The notes under the pieces were generated by a model. The model saw only the letters and a list, made by a program, of their open reading frames with translations. It searched no databases and was not told the DNA's origin. From an uncultured Chlorobiota bacterium (GTDB lineage Bacteria > Bacteroidota > Bacteroidia > Bacteroidales > JAADGE01): 16,162 nt of DNA. Shown here piece after piece: positions 7,672 through 14,826 of the stretch. The DNA is taken from positions 1-16,162 of the forward strand of contig CAMZKQ010000135.1 in NCBI GenBank assembly GCA_947311265.1, written 5' to 3'. Both the position numbers and the translations under genes were made by a program. Numbering within the stretch: the stretch's first letter is position 1; each line of letters begins with the position of its first letter.

Positions 7672-8259
7672 ATGCAAACAAAATCGGACAGGAAAATTAC
7701 AAAAAAGTACATTAAAAAAACGATAAAATTAGGGCAACTTCCGTTTTTAACTCCATTTTTTGCCAACAGTGCAGAAAGTGGTGCTTGGGTGTATTTTTTT
7801 GATGAAACGGTAGCTATTCTTCGCAACGATGACGAGTTTGAAATTTTTGATACTCGCAGTAAAATGTTTGCTTTTTATTATACCTACGTGCAGGTACTTG
7901 GGGAGTATAGGGGCTTTGTAGAATTGCTTTACGCCACAAAAGAGCCTTATTTGCCTGTGGCAAATAATTTTAAAACCTTCGAGAAAATGTATAAAGAATT
8001 TGCTGCTGCCATTTATTCGCAAGGCAACGAAACTGGCGAAATTGCCAGCAGAATGCCAGTCAAAGGTTTTTTGCTCCAATTTTTGGTGCATCAACTTCGC
8101 TGGGTTACCCGCACTTGGGTTTTAGACACGACCCAAGACTGTGAAAAAACAGATGCTGCTATTGAAAAAGCGGTGCATTTTTCTTTTGATGTTCTGCAAC
8201 CCAATTTTTTAGATTCTGGTTTTGATATAGCTAAGTTTTTAATTCAGCGAAGGAAGTAA
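7672..8259 (+). CDS. TetR-like protein with a divergent DNA-binding end
   Basis: The 195-residue soluble, mostly helical protein resembles a group of Bacteroidota TetR/AcrR-like regulators. I base this on remembered family patterns: ITKKYIKKTIKLGQLP at the N-terminus, FFDETVAIL, TRSKMFAFYYTYVQVLGEYRGFVELL (about 61-86), and a C-terminal half with QGNETGEIASR, LVHQLRWVTRTWVLDTTQDC and TDAAIEKAVHFSFDVL. In that group the first 55 or so residues form the helix-turn-helix. Here the matching stretch (about 20-45, LPFLTPFFANSAESGAWVYF) is not a recognisable HTH and has lost the usual polar recognition helix. It may be a regulator with altered binding or a ligand-binding domain that no longer binds DNA. 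The aat gene is divergent. A kinase remnant overlaps its last 21 bp on the other strand. Confidence 0.6.
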   Translation: MQTKSDRKITKKYIKKTIKLGQLPFLTPFFANSAESGAWVYFFDETVAILRNDDEFEIFDTRSKMFAFYYTYVQVLGEYRGFVELLYATKEPYLPVANNFKTFEKMYKEFAAAIYSQGNETGEIASRMPVKGFLLQFLVHQLRWVTRTWVLDTTQDCEKTDAAIEKAVHFSFDVLQPNFLDSGFDIAKFLIQRRK

Positions 8260-8421
8260 ATGCCTTTGATTTGCTATTTTGCTTGTTAAGAAGTGAAGCT
8301 GGGCAAATGATTTATGCCCTACTCCATTGTCGGTTATTGTGCAGACGAGCTTGTCGGTAAATTCATCTCCGAAACGTAAATTTTCTTTACCAATAGCCCC
8401 TTTTAGTTTATAAAGGTATTT
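8239..8421 (-). pseudogene. Decayed C-terminal fragment of a LytS-type histidine kinase (HATPase domain)
   Basis: On the minus strand a start-less open stretch of 60 codons reads YKLKGAIGKENL, then DKLVCTITDNGVGHKSFA, then SKIANQRHLLPSLN before a stop at 8239-8241. LVCTITDNGVGHK (DNGVG at 8317-8331) is the G1-box pattern of LytS/YehU-family kinases in Bacteroidota, usually DNGIGR or DNGVGR. The ending resembles the short tail that follows in those proteins. Immediately upstream the frame hits TGA at 8422-8424. An adjacent frame reads FALK, possibly the N-box region after an indel. No upstream kinase domain exists because the next gene ends at 8522. The call rests on about 15 informative residues. 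Confidence 0.45.
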
Positions 8422-8458
8422 TCAGAGCAAATTGAGTACTTATCATAATAAGGCAAAG

Positions 8459-8490
8459 AAAAAGCTACTGCATTGCTGCAATAGCCTTTT
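8459..8490 (-). terminator. Rho-independent terminator for the small secreted protein gene
   Basis: On the minus strand GCTATTGCA and TGCAGTAGC form a 9-bp stem (one G-U pair) around a 4-nt loop, preceded by AAAAG and followed by TTTTTC. It lies about 32 bp past the stop of the gene ending at 8522. The flanking A- and T-tracts are nearly symmetrical, so it might also act on transcripts from the left. Confidence 0.7.
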
Positions 8491-8521
8491 CAAAATCCCA
8501 ATTTATTACTAATTAATTATT

Positions 8522-8965
8522 TTAATCCACCACAGTAAAGCCATCTAGCACAGCTTCGGTAGGCATTTCGCTATTTTTAGCCTTAAAATGTTTAAAATAA
8601 GTTTTTGTTTCAAATACACCTGCCTCAACTATAAAAAGCACGGGTTGTTCTTCATTCTCCCAAACCATATCCATATACTCGCTTTGCCAGTAAGAGCCTG
8701 TATTTGTATCTACCCAGCGGGCATACTTTACAATGTATTGGTCGCCTTCCTTTTCAACATCGCATTCCATTTTATACTCCTCTGTACCACCAGAAGTAGA
8801 AAGTGTAGCCCAAAATACCGTACCACCATTGGCAGCAAATAATTCTAGCGTATAGATATTGATATTAGTATCCCTATCCAAGTTTAAATAACTATAGGTC
8901 ATAAACTGTGCATTAGCCGACATAAGCATAAAGCACATTACTGAAAGTACAAATAATTTTTTCAT
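8522..8965 (-). CDS. Small secreted protein of unknown function
   Basis: I do not recognise this 147-residue protein. It has a clear Sec signal peptide (KKLFVLSVMCFMLMSANAQ, cleavage after about residue 19-20) and no lipobox, so it is expected in the periplasm or outside the cell. The mature part (about 125 residues) is rich in aromatic and acidic residues and in predicted short beta strands: INIYTLELFAANGGTVFWAT, QYIVKYARWVDTNTGSYW, PVLFIVEAGVFETKTYF. This suggests a small beta-sandwich. It has one cysteine in the mature chain, in MECDVEK. It lacks a T9SS sorting domain. It stands alone on the minus strand with its own terminator, facing away from the large surface-protein gene. I see no good promoter match upstream. 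Confidence 0.8.
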   Translation of the reverse strand: MKKLFVLSVMCFMLMSANAQFMTYSYLNLDRDTNINIYTLELFAANGGTVFWATLSTSGGTEEYKMECDVEKEGDQYIVKYARWVDTNTGSYWQSEYMDMVWENEEQPVLFIVEAGVFETKTYFKHFKAKNSEMPTEAVLDGFTVVD

Positions 8966-9066
8966 CGTTTTTAATTTAATTGATTAATTTTTTCTGATAC
9001 AATATTAGTTTAAATTTAAGTGCAAAAAGTGAAGAGCTTATGAATGGCTACCAAAAGTATATGAAT

Positions 9067-9078
9067 GGAAAATTTTCC
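9067..9078. promoter_or_regulatory. 12-bp perfect palindrome
   Basis: GGAAAATTTTCC is self-complementary. It lies about 220 bp upstream of the main promoter and about 100 bp upstream of the minus-strand secreted protein gene. In AT-rich DNA half of it could be chance, but the GG/CC ends add weight. Confidence 0.3.
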
Positions 9079-9146
9079 CTACTGAATACTCATTTTAAGT
9101 TTATACCCTCTCTTATAAAAAAAAATATTTTTTTTTGCCCCTCCAA

Positions 9147-9164
9147 TAGCTTAATAATAAGCTA
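9147..9164. promoter_or_regulatory. 18-bp dyad (7-bp arms, 4-bp centre)
   Basis: TAGCTTA (9147-9153) and TAAGCTA (9158-9164) are exact reverse complements around ATAA. The site lies 6 bp from the next palindrome. Confidence 0.35.
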
Positions 9165-9169
9165 AATAC

Positions 9170-9181
9170 GCAAACGTTTGC
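9170..9181. promoter_or_regulatory. LacI/PurR-like operator palindrome
   Basis: GCAAACGTTTGC is a perfect 12-bp palindrome centred on CG, the form of LacI-family operators; the E. coli PurR box has the core GCAAACGTTTGC. It abuts the -7-like box TATTTTTG at 9182-9189. Whether this organism has a matching regulator cannot be seen here. Confidence 0.45.
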
Positions 9182-9284
9182 TATTTTTGTAAATAACTGA
9201 TAGGTAGATAATTGTAATTTAACAAAAACTTAATATTTAATTAACAAAGCACAGTAAATAGCCCAATATTATCGAAATAGTTTT

Positions 9285-9314
9285 TTTGCAAAGTCATTTT
9301 ATTTACTATTTTTG
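9285..9314 (+). promoter_or_regulatory. Bacteroidota-type promoter for the large surface protein
   Basis: TTTG (9285-9288) is followed after 18 bp by TATTTTTG (9307-9314), matching both the -33 and -7 consensus. Transcription would start near 9321 and give a leader of about 245 nt. Confidence 0.65.
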
Positions 9315-9331
9315 TAGGAACAGTACTATAA

Positions 9332-9480
9332 AATAGGTCGTTAATAGCTTAAATACCTATCTGCATCCCCCATGCGGATAAAAAAGCGTTTCTTCCACCA
9401 TTCCGAGTAAGTGAAGAATGGAAATACCTGTTGCGAAGCAAATCTTAACATAAATGGTTTCCCCCTTTTATATTAAGATT
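9332..9480 (+). ncRNA. Candidate structured 5' leader (cis-regulatory RNA)
   Basis: Hairpins seen by eye, in order: ATAGGT/ACCTAT (9333-9338 with 9355-9360); a 9-bp stem TATCTGCAT/ATGCGGATA around CCCCC (9358-9380, one G-U pair); CCATTC/GAATGG (9398-9403 with 9416-9421); and a 14-bp stem with one mismatch, AATCTTAACATAAA/TTTATATTAAGATT (9441-9454 with 9467-9480) around a loop containing CCCCC. The first and second helices share bases 9358-9360, and AAATACCT recurs at 9422-9429, so alternative pairings are possible. It matches no riboswitch class I can name. Confidence 0.4.
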
Positions 9481-9565
9481 GAAGTTGCACACCGAGTGCT
9501 AAATGACGAAATAACAAGCATCAAATATAATTGCTCAATTTAAAGTTCCAAATAAACCTAACATT

Positions 9566-12500
9566 ATGTACCAAAAAGGACTATTTCTCATTTCGCTTCT
9601 ATTTTTTTTAAGTCAGCAAATGGCATTTTCTCAAACGCCCGACAAACCAACTGTACCATCGGTTATAAACTATTGCGACTCGTCAATGCTGCACAGGGTA
9701 GCCGCACCAGCCCAAGTAACGTGGTACTGGCAAGGCACAAATGCCAACGGCACCGACCAGTCCGATGCCAACCTATCCAAAACCGTTACCACCGCTGGCA
9801 CATACTACCTCAGAGCATTCCACCAAAGCGGCAACTGGTCGGTAGAAAGTGCAGAAATTACAGTTAGCATAACCAGCAAACCTGCAGTACCAAATGCCCC
9901 TGCATCAGTTGCAAATTGCGGCTCTACCCAACTAACAAAAGCAGCCCCCCCATCAGGCATAAGCTACTACTGGCAGCTTACTGCCAACGGCAAAAATGCA
10001 ACTAGCTATTCAGCCAATGCTAACTTTGATGTATTTGCAAATGGCAATATTTTCCTAAGAGCAAGGCGTGATGCCAGCCCAAACTGTTGGAGCGATGCAC
10101 TTACAGTAGCCTCAACAGTAAACCTTTTGCCCACTTGGCCAGCAGCCAAAGCAGCCACTACAATTACAGGCGTAGCCTTTCAGGCCAACTGGGTGGCAGT
10201 AGCCGGAGCAACCAGCTATTTTATTGATGTGGCTACCGACAGAGCATTTACAAACCTAATTACAAATAACCTCAATGTAGGCAATGTAAACGCCCACACC
10301 ATTTCAGGACTAAGTAATAATACCGAGTATTTTTACAGGCTACGCACCACCAACGGCACTTGCACAAGCCTAAATTCCAATACAATTTCCGTAACTACAC
10401 GCTCTTGCAACCCCCAACCCGAAATTTACATTATTGTAAATGATAATATTCTTGCCAACGGCAACACAACACCAGATTTTGAGTTAAATACAAAATTCGG
10501 AAACGTACAAATTAACGAAGTCCCTGCCGAAAAAATAACAAAACAATACGAAATTTTCAACAAAGGCGATGCCAATTTAGTTATTTCTGCCATCAGCCTT
10601 GTAGGTGCAAACGTAAATCCCGGCGAATTTACAACCAATTTAGTTGCCACTACAATTCTACCGGGCAACTCCCAGACTTTCACAATAACCTTTGAACCCG
10701 ACGATTTAGAAGCTGGTAATGTGCAAAAAGAAGCCACCTTAGCAATCACTACCAACGACCCCGACAATCTAACCTACCAATTTAAAGTCGGAGGCTATGG
10801 TGTAGATAACAAAAATGGTCCCTCTATTCTATCTGGCGAATTTGGAGCAGGCGGTGCAATAGTCGATTTCCCACTCGAACACCGAGGCGTAAGAAAAGCT
10901 GTTACAGTGCAGCCACTAACCTCCGGAGCAGCACTACAGTTCGTGTACAAGCAGCACGATGGGGTAATGAAATGGCGAGGTGTAAACACTTACGACACCC
11001 GTCTTTTCGGGCAAATTTACTTAGACGGTGCAAAATGGGAAGGCGACCGAGATTTAAAAAGTAACCTTTCATCTTCCAACTATTACACATTTATTACCGA
11101 CCTAAAACAAAACGAAGATGCCGATATGAGCATTCTTGAAACGACTTTTCAGCCCACCGAAATCCTGACCGTAAAAAAACGACACCCATTTATATATGTA
11201 GGCGATGTGGATACCGTTGATGTAACATTTAGCGGTGCATTAAATGCTGGTGAAAACCCATTTGTACGCTACACTCCGGACAACTGGAATACAATTTTCT
11301 TTGTGCCAGTTGCAAATTTTTCAGGCAATTCTGGCTATGCACTAATCCCAGCACAGCCCGTTGGCACAACCGTAATTTACTACGCACTTACTACCCCACA
11401 GGCAGTGCCTGACAACAACGATATTGATTTTTTCACACTCAAAATTAATAACAACGACCGTAGTTCCAACTACGATTACAAAGTACTCCCTATACCAAGT
11501 GCAAGCCTAAGTTCCGATGGCGAAATTTTAGAAGGGGCAGAAGATGGCGAAATTTTAACGGCAACCATTTCCGCAGGAATTTTTGAAACCCCAATTAACC
11601 CTGCACTTTTCAACCTATCCAACCTCCCAGCAGGCGTAACTATTGGGTCAATAACCCAAGGCTGCCAAGCCAATATGGTTTTAATTACCCTTGCGGGAAA
11701 TGCGACCACCGATTACGATACCCCAATTAATAACAACACCCTTACCATTGCATCAGAAGCCGTTTATGGGATTGGTGTTATAAAAAACGGAATGTCTGCC
11801 ACAGGAATTGAGTTTACCCCAAAAGCAGAAAGCCTTGCAGCAGCCACCACAACCTGCCTATCCGATGCAACCCTAAACTATGCCACAGTAGAACTGACGA
11901 TTACCAACGACCGCTTTTTAGATGCCGATTTGGACAACTCAAATTTCAGCATCAATAACGCCCCAGCGGGGCTTTCGGTGCAAGACGTAATCTATTCAGA
12001 TGCCACCCATGCCACCATTTATTTTACCCACGATGGCAGTTCGCTTGCCGCAAACCATAACATCACATTTACAATAAACAAAATCGAATTGGCAGGTAAC
12101 GAAAACTTAACAACTGCTAACACAATCCCAATTACCAATATGCCAGAACCCAACTTACAAAACGCTTCGCAATGTGGAGCGGGGCAAATTACACTTACCG
12201 CAAGCAATGCTGGTGGTAATAGTATTATATTTTCTGCCGATGGCAATTTTATTGATGCAACAGATGCCACTTCCCCATTTGAATTTCAAACCCCTAATTT
12301 GCCCGAAGGAGCAAACCAAACCTTTTATGCCGCTACACAAAACCCCTCCGGTTGTGCTTCCGAATGGGTATCCGCCACAGCGGTAGCAAATGTAATTCCT
12401 TCGGAAGTCATTTTAGAAAATGACGAATTTTGCGGAACAGCCACTTACGACCTATCTGCAATTATAGGCAACCAAGGCGAAACCGTTGATTTCTCACTCG

Positions 12501-13702
12501 ACGGAAGCACCGTATCGGCAAGCGATAACACTTCAACTTACAATTTTACAAGCCCAAGTATTTCGGCAGGAACTTCCTTAACCATTCATGCACGCACCAG
12601 AAACACACAATCTACCTGTGCTAGTGGCTGGCAAAATGCCGTTATCACGGCACACGAAATTCCAACTCCAACTTTTACTAACGAAGATAACAGCCTTTGT
12701 TTAGGCACATCAGGCACTTACACCACCCAAGCTGGAATGACTAATTACCAATGGACTATCCCATCTGGCGGTACAATTACTTCGGGTGGAACAGCTACCG
12801 ATAATTCCGTAACTATTTTATGGAACACCGCAGGGGCTCAAACCGTTTCGGTAAATTATGAAGATGGAAATGCTTGTAAAAATGCAAATGGTGCAGTTTC
12901 AAATATTGATGTTAATAATTTACCAACCCCCACTTTTACCGATGAAGACAGCAAATTGTGCTTAGGCACATCTGGTATTTATTCCACCCAAAGTGGAATG
13001 GCTAATTATCAATGGAATATCCCATCTGGCGGTACAATTACTTCGGGTGGAACAGCTACCGATAATTCCGTAACTATTTTATGGAACACCGCAGGAGCTA
13101 GCACCGTTTCGGTAAATTATGAAGATGGAAATGCTTGTAAAAATACAAATGGTGCAGTTTCAAATATTGATGTTGGTGATTTATCTGGAGTGGAGATTTC
13201 GGACGATGTTACTATTACAGAGGGAGAAACAACCGTAATTGAGGTTACAGAAAATGCGGATTACACTTACAGTTGGTCGCCCGATGCAGATTTATCCGAC
13301 AATGCTATCTTTAATCCTACCGCAAGCCCAACAGCAACAACAACTTACTCTGTACAAATTAATGATTCCTTTAACTGTACTGCCACCAAGGAAGTTACCG
13401 TAACGGTAGAAAAAAACGATGAAGAAACTCACGAAATCATAATAAATACAGGGCTTACGCCAAATGGCGATGGTAAAAATGACACTTGGATTATAGAAAA
13501 CATCATTCATTTTTCTAATAACAAAGTAGAAATTTACAACCGACAAGGCGTAATTGTGTACCGAAGAGAAGGCTATAAAAATGAATGGAAAGGCACTTAT
13601 ATGACAACCGAAAAAAAATTACCAGTTGGTACATATTATTACCTGCTCGATTTGGGCGATGGTAGTGCAACACAAAAAGGCTCGCTTACGATTTTAAAAT
13701 AA
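9566..13702 (+). CDS. Large T9SS-secreted multidomain surface protein with type B (gliding-associated) sorting domain
   Basis: The 1378-residue protein has a signal peptide (about 1-23, ending AFSQ) and a C-terminal T9SS type B sorting domain (about 1290-1378) with TPNGDGKNDTWII, VEIYNRQGVIVY and PVGTYYYLL, as in the gldi_CHU_C family. Between them are: two Ig-like units with YWQ and YYLRA/FLRAR patterns (about 24-190); a fibronectin type III-like domain (about 191-277); an ASPM/SPD-2/Hydin-like domain (about 286-412); an unrecognised region (about 415-640) whose second half, YTPDNWNT to TTVIYYALTT, resembles carbohydrate-binding-like Ig folds; several beta domains (about 645-1032); two near-identical 87-residue repeats (1033-1206); and a last PKD/Ig-like unit. 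It has no visible enzyme motif, so an adhesin or matrix role is likely. The gene is preceded by a structured leader and followed by a strong terminator and a PorP/SprF gene. Confidence 0.9.
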   Translation: MYQKGLFLISLLFFLSQQMAFSQTPDKPTVPSVINYCDSSMLHRVAAPAQVTWYWQGTNANGTDQSDANLSKTVTTAGTYYLRAFHQSGNWSVESAEITVSITSKPAVPNAPASVANCGSTQLTKAAPPSGISYYWQLTANGKNATSYSANANFDVFANGNIFLRARRDASPNCWSDALTVASTVNLLPTWPAAKAATTITGVAFQANWVAVAGATSYFIDVATDRAFTNLITNNLNVGNVNAHTISGLSNNTEYFYRLRTTNGTCTSLNSNTISVTTRSCNPQPEIYIIVNDNILANGNTTPDFELNTKFGNVQINEVPAEKITKQYEIFNKGDANLVISAISLVGANVNPGEFTTNLVATTILPGNSQTFTITFEPDDLEAGNVQKEATLAITTNDPDNLTYQFKVGGYGVDNKNGPSILSGEFGAGGAIVDFPLEHRGVRKAVTVQPLTSGAALQFVYKQHDGVMKWRGVNTYDTRLFGQIYLDGAKWEGDRDLKSNLSSSNYYTFITDLKQNEDADMSILETTFQPTEILTVKKRHPFIYVGDVDTVDVTFSGALNAGENPFVRYTPDNWNTIFFVPVANFSGNSGYALIPAQPVGTTVIYYALTTPQAVPDNNDIDFFTLKINNNDRSSNYDYKVLPIPSASLSSDGEILEGAEDGEILTATISAGIFETPINPALFNLSNLPAGVTIGSITQGCQANMVLITLAGNATTDYDTPINNNTLTIASEAVYGIGVIKNGMSATGIEFTPKAESLAAATTTCLSDATLNYATVELTITNDRFLDADLDNSNFSINNAPAGLSVQDVIYSDATHATIYFTHDGSSLAANHNITFTINKIELAGNENLTTANTIPITNMPEPNLQNASQCGAGQITLTASNAGGNSIIFSADGNFIDATDATSPFEFQTPNLPEGANQTFYAATQNPSGCASEWVSATAVANVIPSEVILENDEFCGTATYDLSAIIGNQGETVDFSLDGSTVSASDNTSTYNFTSPSISAGTSLTIHARTRNTQSTCASGWQNAVITAHEIPTPTFTNEDNSLCLGTSGTYTTQAGMTNYQWTIPSGGTITSGGTATDNSVTILWNTAGAQTVSVNYEDGNACKNANGAVSNIDVNNLPTPTFTDEDSKLCLGTSGIYSTQSGMANYQWNIPSGGTITSGGTATDNSVTILWNTAGASTVSVNYEDGNACKNTNGAVSNIDVGDLSGVEISDDVTITEGETTVIEVTENADYTYSWSPDADLSDNAIFNPTASPTATTTYSVQINDSFNCTATKEVTVTVEKNDEETHEIIINTGLTPNGDGKNDTWIIENIIHFSNNKVEIYNRQGVIVYRREGYKNEWKGTYMTTEKKLPVGTYYYLLDLGDGSATQKGSLTILK
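12662..13183 (+). repeat. Tandem pair of 261-bp in-frame repeats (87 residues each)
   Basis: Copy 1 is 12662-12922 and copy 2 is 12923-13183, coding residues 1033-1119 and 1120-1206. The first 95 bp differ at about 22 positions by my count. The next 78 bp (12757-12834 against 13018-13095) are identical, and the rest to about 13174 has only about five differences. Each copy holds the pattern SGGTITSGGTATDNSV and NYEDGNACKN, with CLGTSG near its start. Confidence 0.92.
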
Positions 13703-13706
13703 TAGC

Positions 13707-13747
13707 CACCCCCTCCCCATTTCAGCCAAGGGCAGGGGGGTGTTTTT
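13707..13747 (+). terminator. Strong GC-rich rho-independent terminator
   Basis: CACCCCCTCCCC (13707-13718) pairs with GGGCAGGGGGGTG (13730-13742), with one small bulge, and is followed by TTTTT (13743-13747). It begins 4 bp after the stop codon of the large surface protein gene and should limit read-through into the PorP/SprF gene. Confidence 0.85.
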
Positions 13748-13812
13748 CCTTGCAACTCTTTAAAGTTTAACAATTCTAAAAAAATAAAACTTAACCCTTC
13801 AAAATAAAACCA

Positions 13813-14751
13813 ATGAAAAAATTTTACTACACGCTTACCCTAATGCTATTTATCGCATCAGTAAACGCCCAACAAGCCCCACAGTTTAGCCAGCGAATGT
13901 TCGATGCAATGGCATTTAATCCTGCTGTGGCAGGAAGCAAAAATTTTCAGGAAATAAAACTACATAGCCGAGTGCAATGGGTAGGCTTTAAAGACGCACC
14001 ACGCACACACCTACTGAGTTACAACGGACGAGTTTTCAAATCATCAGGCATTGGGGCGTATGTAGTGGCAGACCAAACCGGCCCCACACGCCGAAACGGC
14101 ATTAGTTTGGGCTATGCCCATCACATCAAATTTAGCAATTTTAATATTTCCTTTGGCTTATCCTCACTTTTATCGCAATTTAGTTTTGATACCAATCAGC
14201 TTAAATTTCATGACATAGACGACCCCATTATTGCCACAAGTAAACTCAAATCTAAACTCACTCCCGACTTTACATTTGGAGCAATGGCTTACGCCAAGAA
14301 ATTTTATTTTGGACTTTCTGCTACCGAATTTATTGCTACAAATATGAAGGGTCTTGGTGCAGAAATTCCTGCAACACAGCAGTATTACCTCATGGGAGGC
14401 TATAACCTAAGCTGGAACCCCGAATGGAGCTTAACCCCATCAGTTACGGCCACTTTTGCCAAGAATTATCCTGCCCAAGCAGAAATAAATTTTAAGGCAG
14501 AGTACCAAGGCAAATACCTTGGTGGCGTGTCCTTCCGAACCGAAGATGCCGTAGTCGCTTTGGTAGGAATGCGTGCCACTAAGCAAATTTTTGTTGCCTA
14601 TTCGTTTGACTTACTGTACTCAAAACTAAGGAATTATAACAGTGGAAGCCACGAAATTGTGATTTTTATAGAGCTCAAGGGCAAAAAACGTCCGCCTATG
14701 TTTTTCCTTGAAGATAATGATAATGAGCAGTTTACACCACATTGGTATTAA
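13813..14751 (+). CDS. PorP/SprF family type IX secretion outer-membrane protein
   Basis: The 312-residue protein has a signal peptide (KKFYYTLTLMLFIASVNA, about 1-19) followed by the family opening QQAPQFSQRMFDAMAFNPAVAGS (20-42), i.e. QFSQ and NPAxAGS. Next is RVQWVGFKDAPRTHLLS (53-69), then a series of beta strands typical of the predicted 14-stranded outer-membrane barrel (GIGAYVVADQTGP, GISLGYAHHIKF, FGLSSLLSQFSF). In F. johnsoniae SprF is needed for secretion of the adhesin SprB, and other members accompany type B sorting-domain proteins. The neighbouring gene encodes just such a protein, so it is the probable client. A terminator separates the two genes, and I see no obvious TAnnTTTG promoter in the 110-bp gap, so expression may depend on read-through or an unrecognised promoter. 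Confidence 0.93.
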   Translation: MKKFYYTLTLMLFIASVNAQQAPQFSQRMFDAMAFNPAVAGSKNFQEIKLHSRVQWVGFKDAPRTHLLSYNGRVFKSSGIGAYVVADQTGPTRRNGISLGYAHHIKFSNFNISFGLSSLLSQFSFDTNQLKFHDIDDPIIATSKLKSKLTPDFTFGAMAYAKKFYFGLSATEFIATNMKGLGAEIPATQQYYLMGGYNLSWNPEWSLTPSVTATFAKNYPAQAEINFKAEYQGKYLGGVSFRTEDAVVALVGMRATKQIFVAYSFDLLYSKLRNYNSGSHEIVIFIELKGKKRPPMFFLEDNDNEQFTPHWY

Positions 14752-14763
14752 TAAATAAGTATC

Positions 14764-14788
14764 AAGTTGTAATTATAACTTACAACTT
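14764..14788 (+). promoter_or_regulatory. 9-bp perfect hairpin between the PorP/SprF and TPR/PD40 genes
   Basis: AAGTTGTAA (14764-14772) and TTACAACTT (14780-14788) form a perfect stem with a 7-nt loop, 12 bp after the PorP/SprF stop and 38 bp before the next ATG. No T-tract follows, so a processing or mRNA-stability element is more likely than a terminator. Confidence 0.4.
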
Positions 14789-14826
14789 AACACCTAGCGC
14801 TTAAAAACAATTTTACATTCAAAAAA

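Larger units (their letters stand above)
8966..9565. other. 600-bp gene-free regulatory region before the large surface protein
   Basis: No credible gene is present on either strand. The left half (to about 9190) is very AT-rich and holds three dyad-symmetric sites. The centre holds the best promoter match of the window (9285-9314). The right half (9332-9480) folds into several hairpins. The 10-mer AATAGCTTAA occurs at 9145-9154 and 9343-9352, and TATTTTTGTA at 9182-9191 and 9307-9316. Confidence 0.75.

Noticed and set aside
7747..8094. Minus-strand 115-codon frame
   Set aside because: It is antisense to the TetR-like gene, which matches family patterns. No recognisable motif or start context.
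9372..9410. 12-codon mini-ORF (MRIKKRFFHHSE) in the structured leader, possibly a leader peptide
   Set aside because: The ATG is buried in the 9-bp hairpin, has no ribosome-binding sequence, and the codons show no run of one amino acid that would suggest classical attenuation.
10426..10767. 113-codon minus-strand open frame inside the large surface-protein gene (and others at 10795-10989, 11476-11709, 12019-12270, 13292-13546)
   Set aside because: They lie antisense to a well-supported gene with clear domains. Their translations show no family motifs, and the Thr/Asn/Ala-rich sense strand lacks antisense stops by composition.
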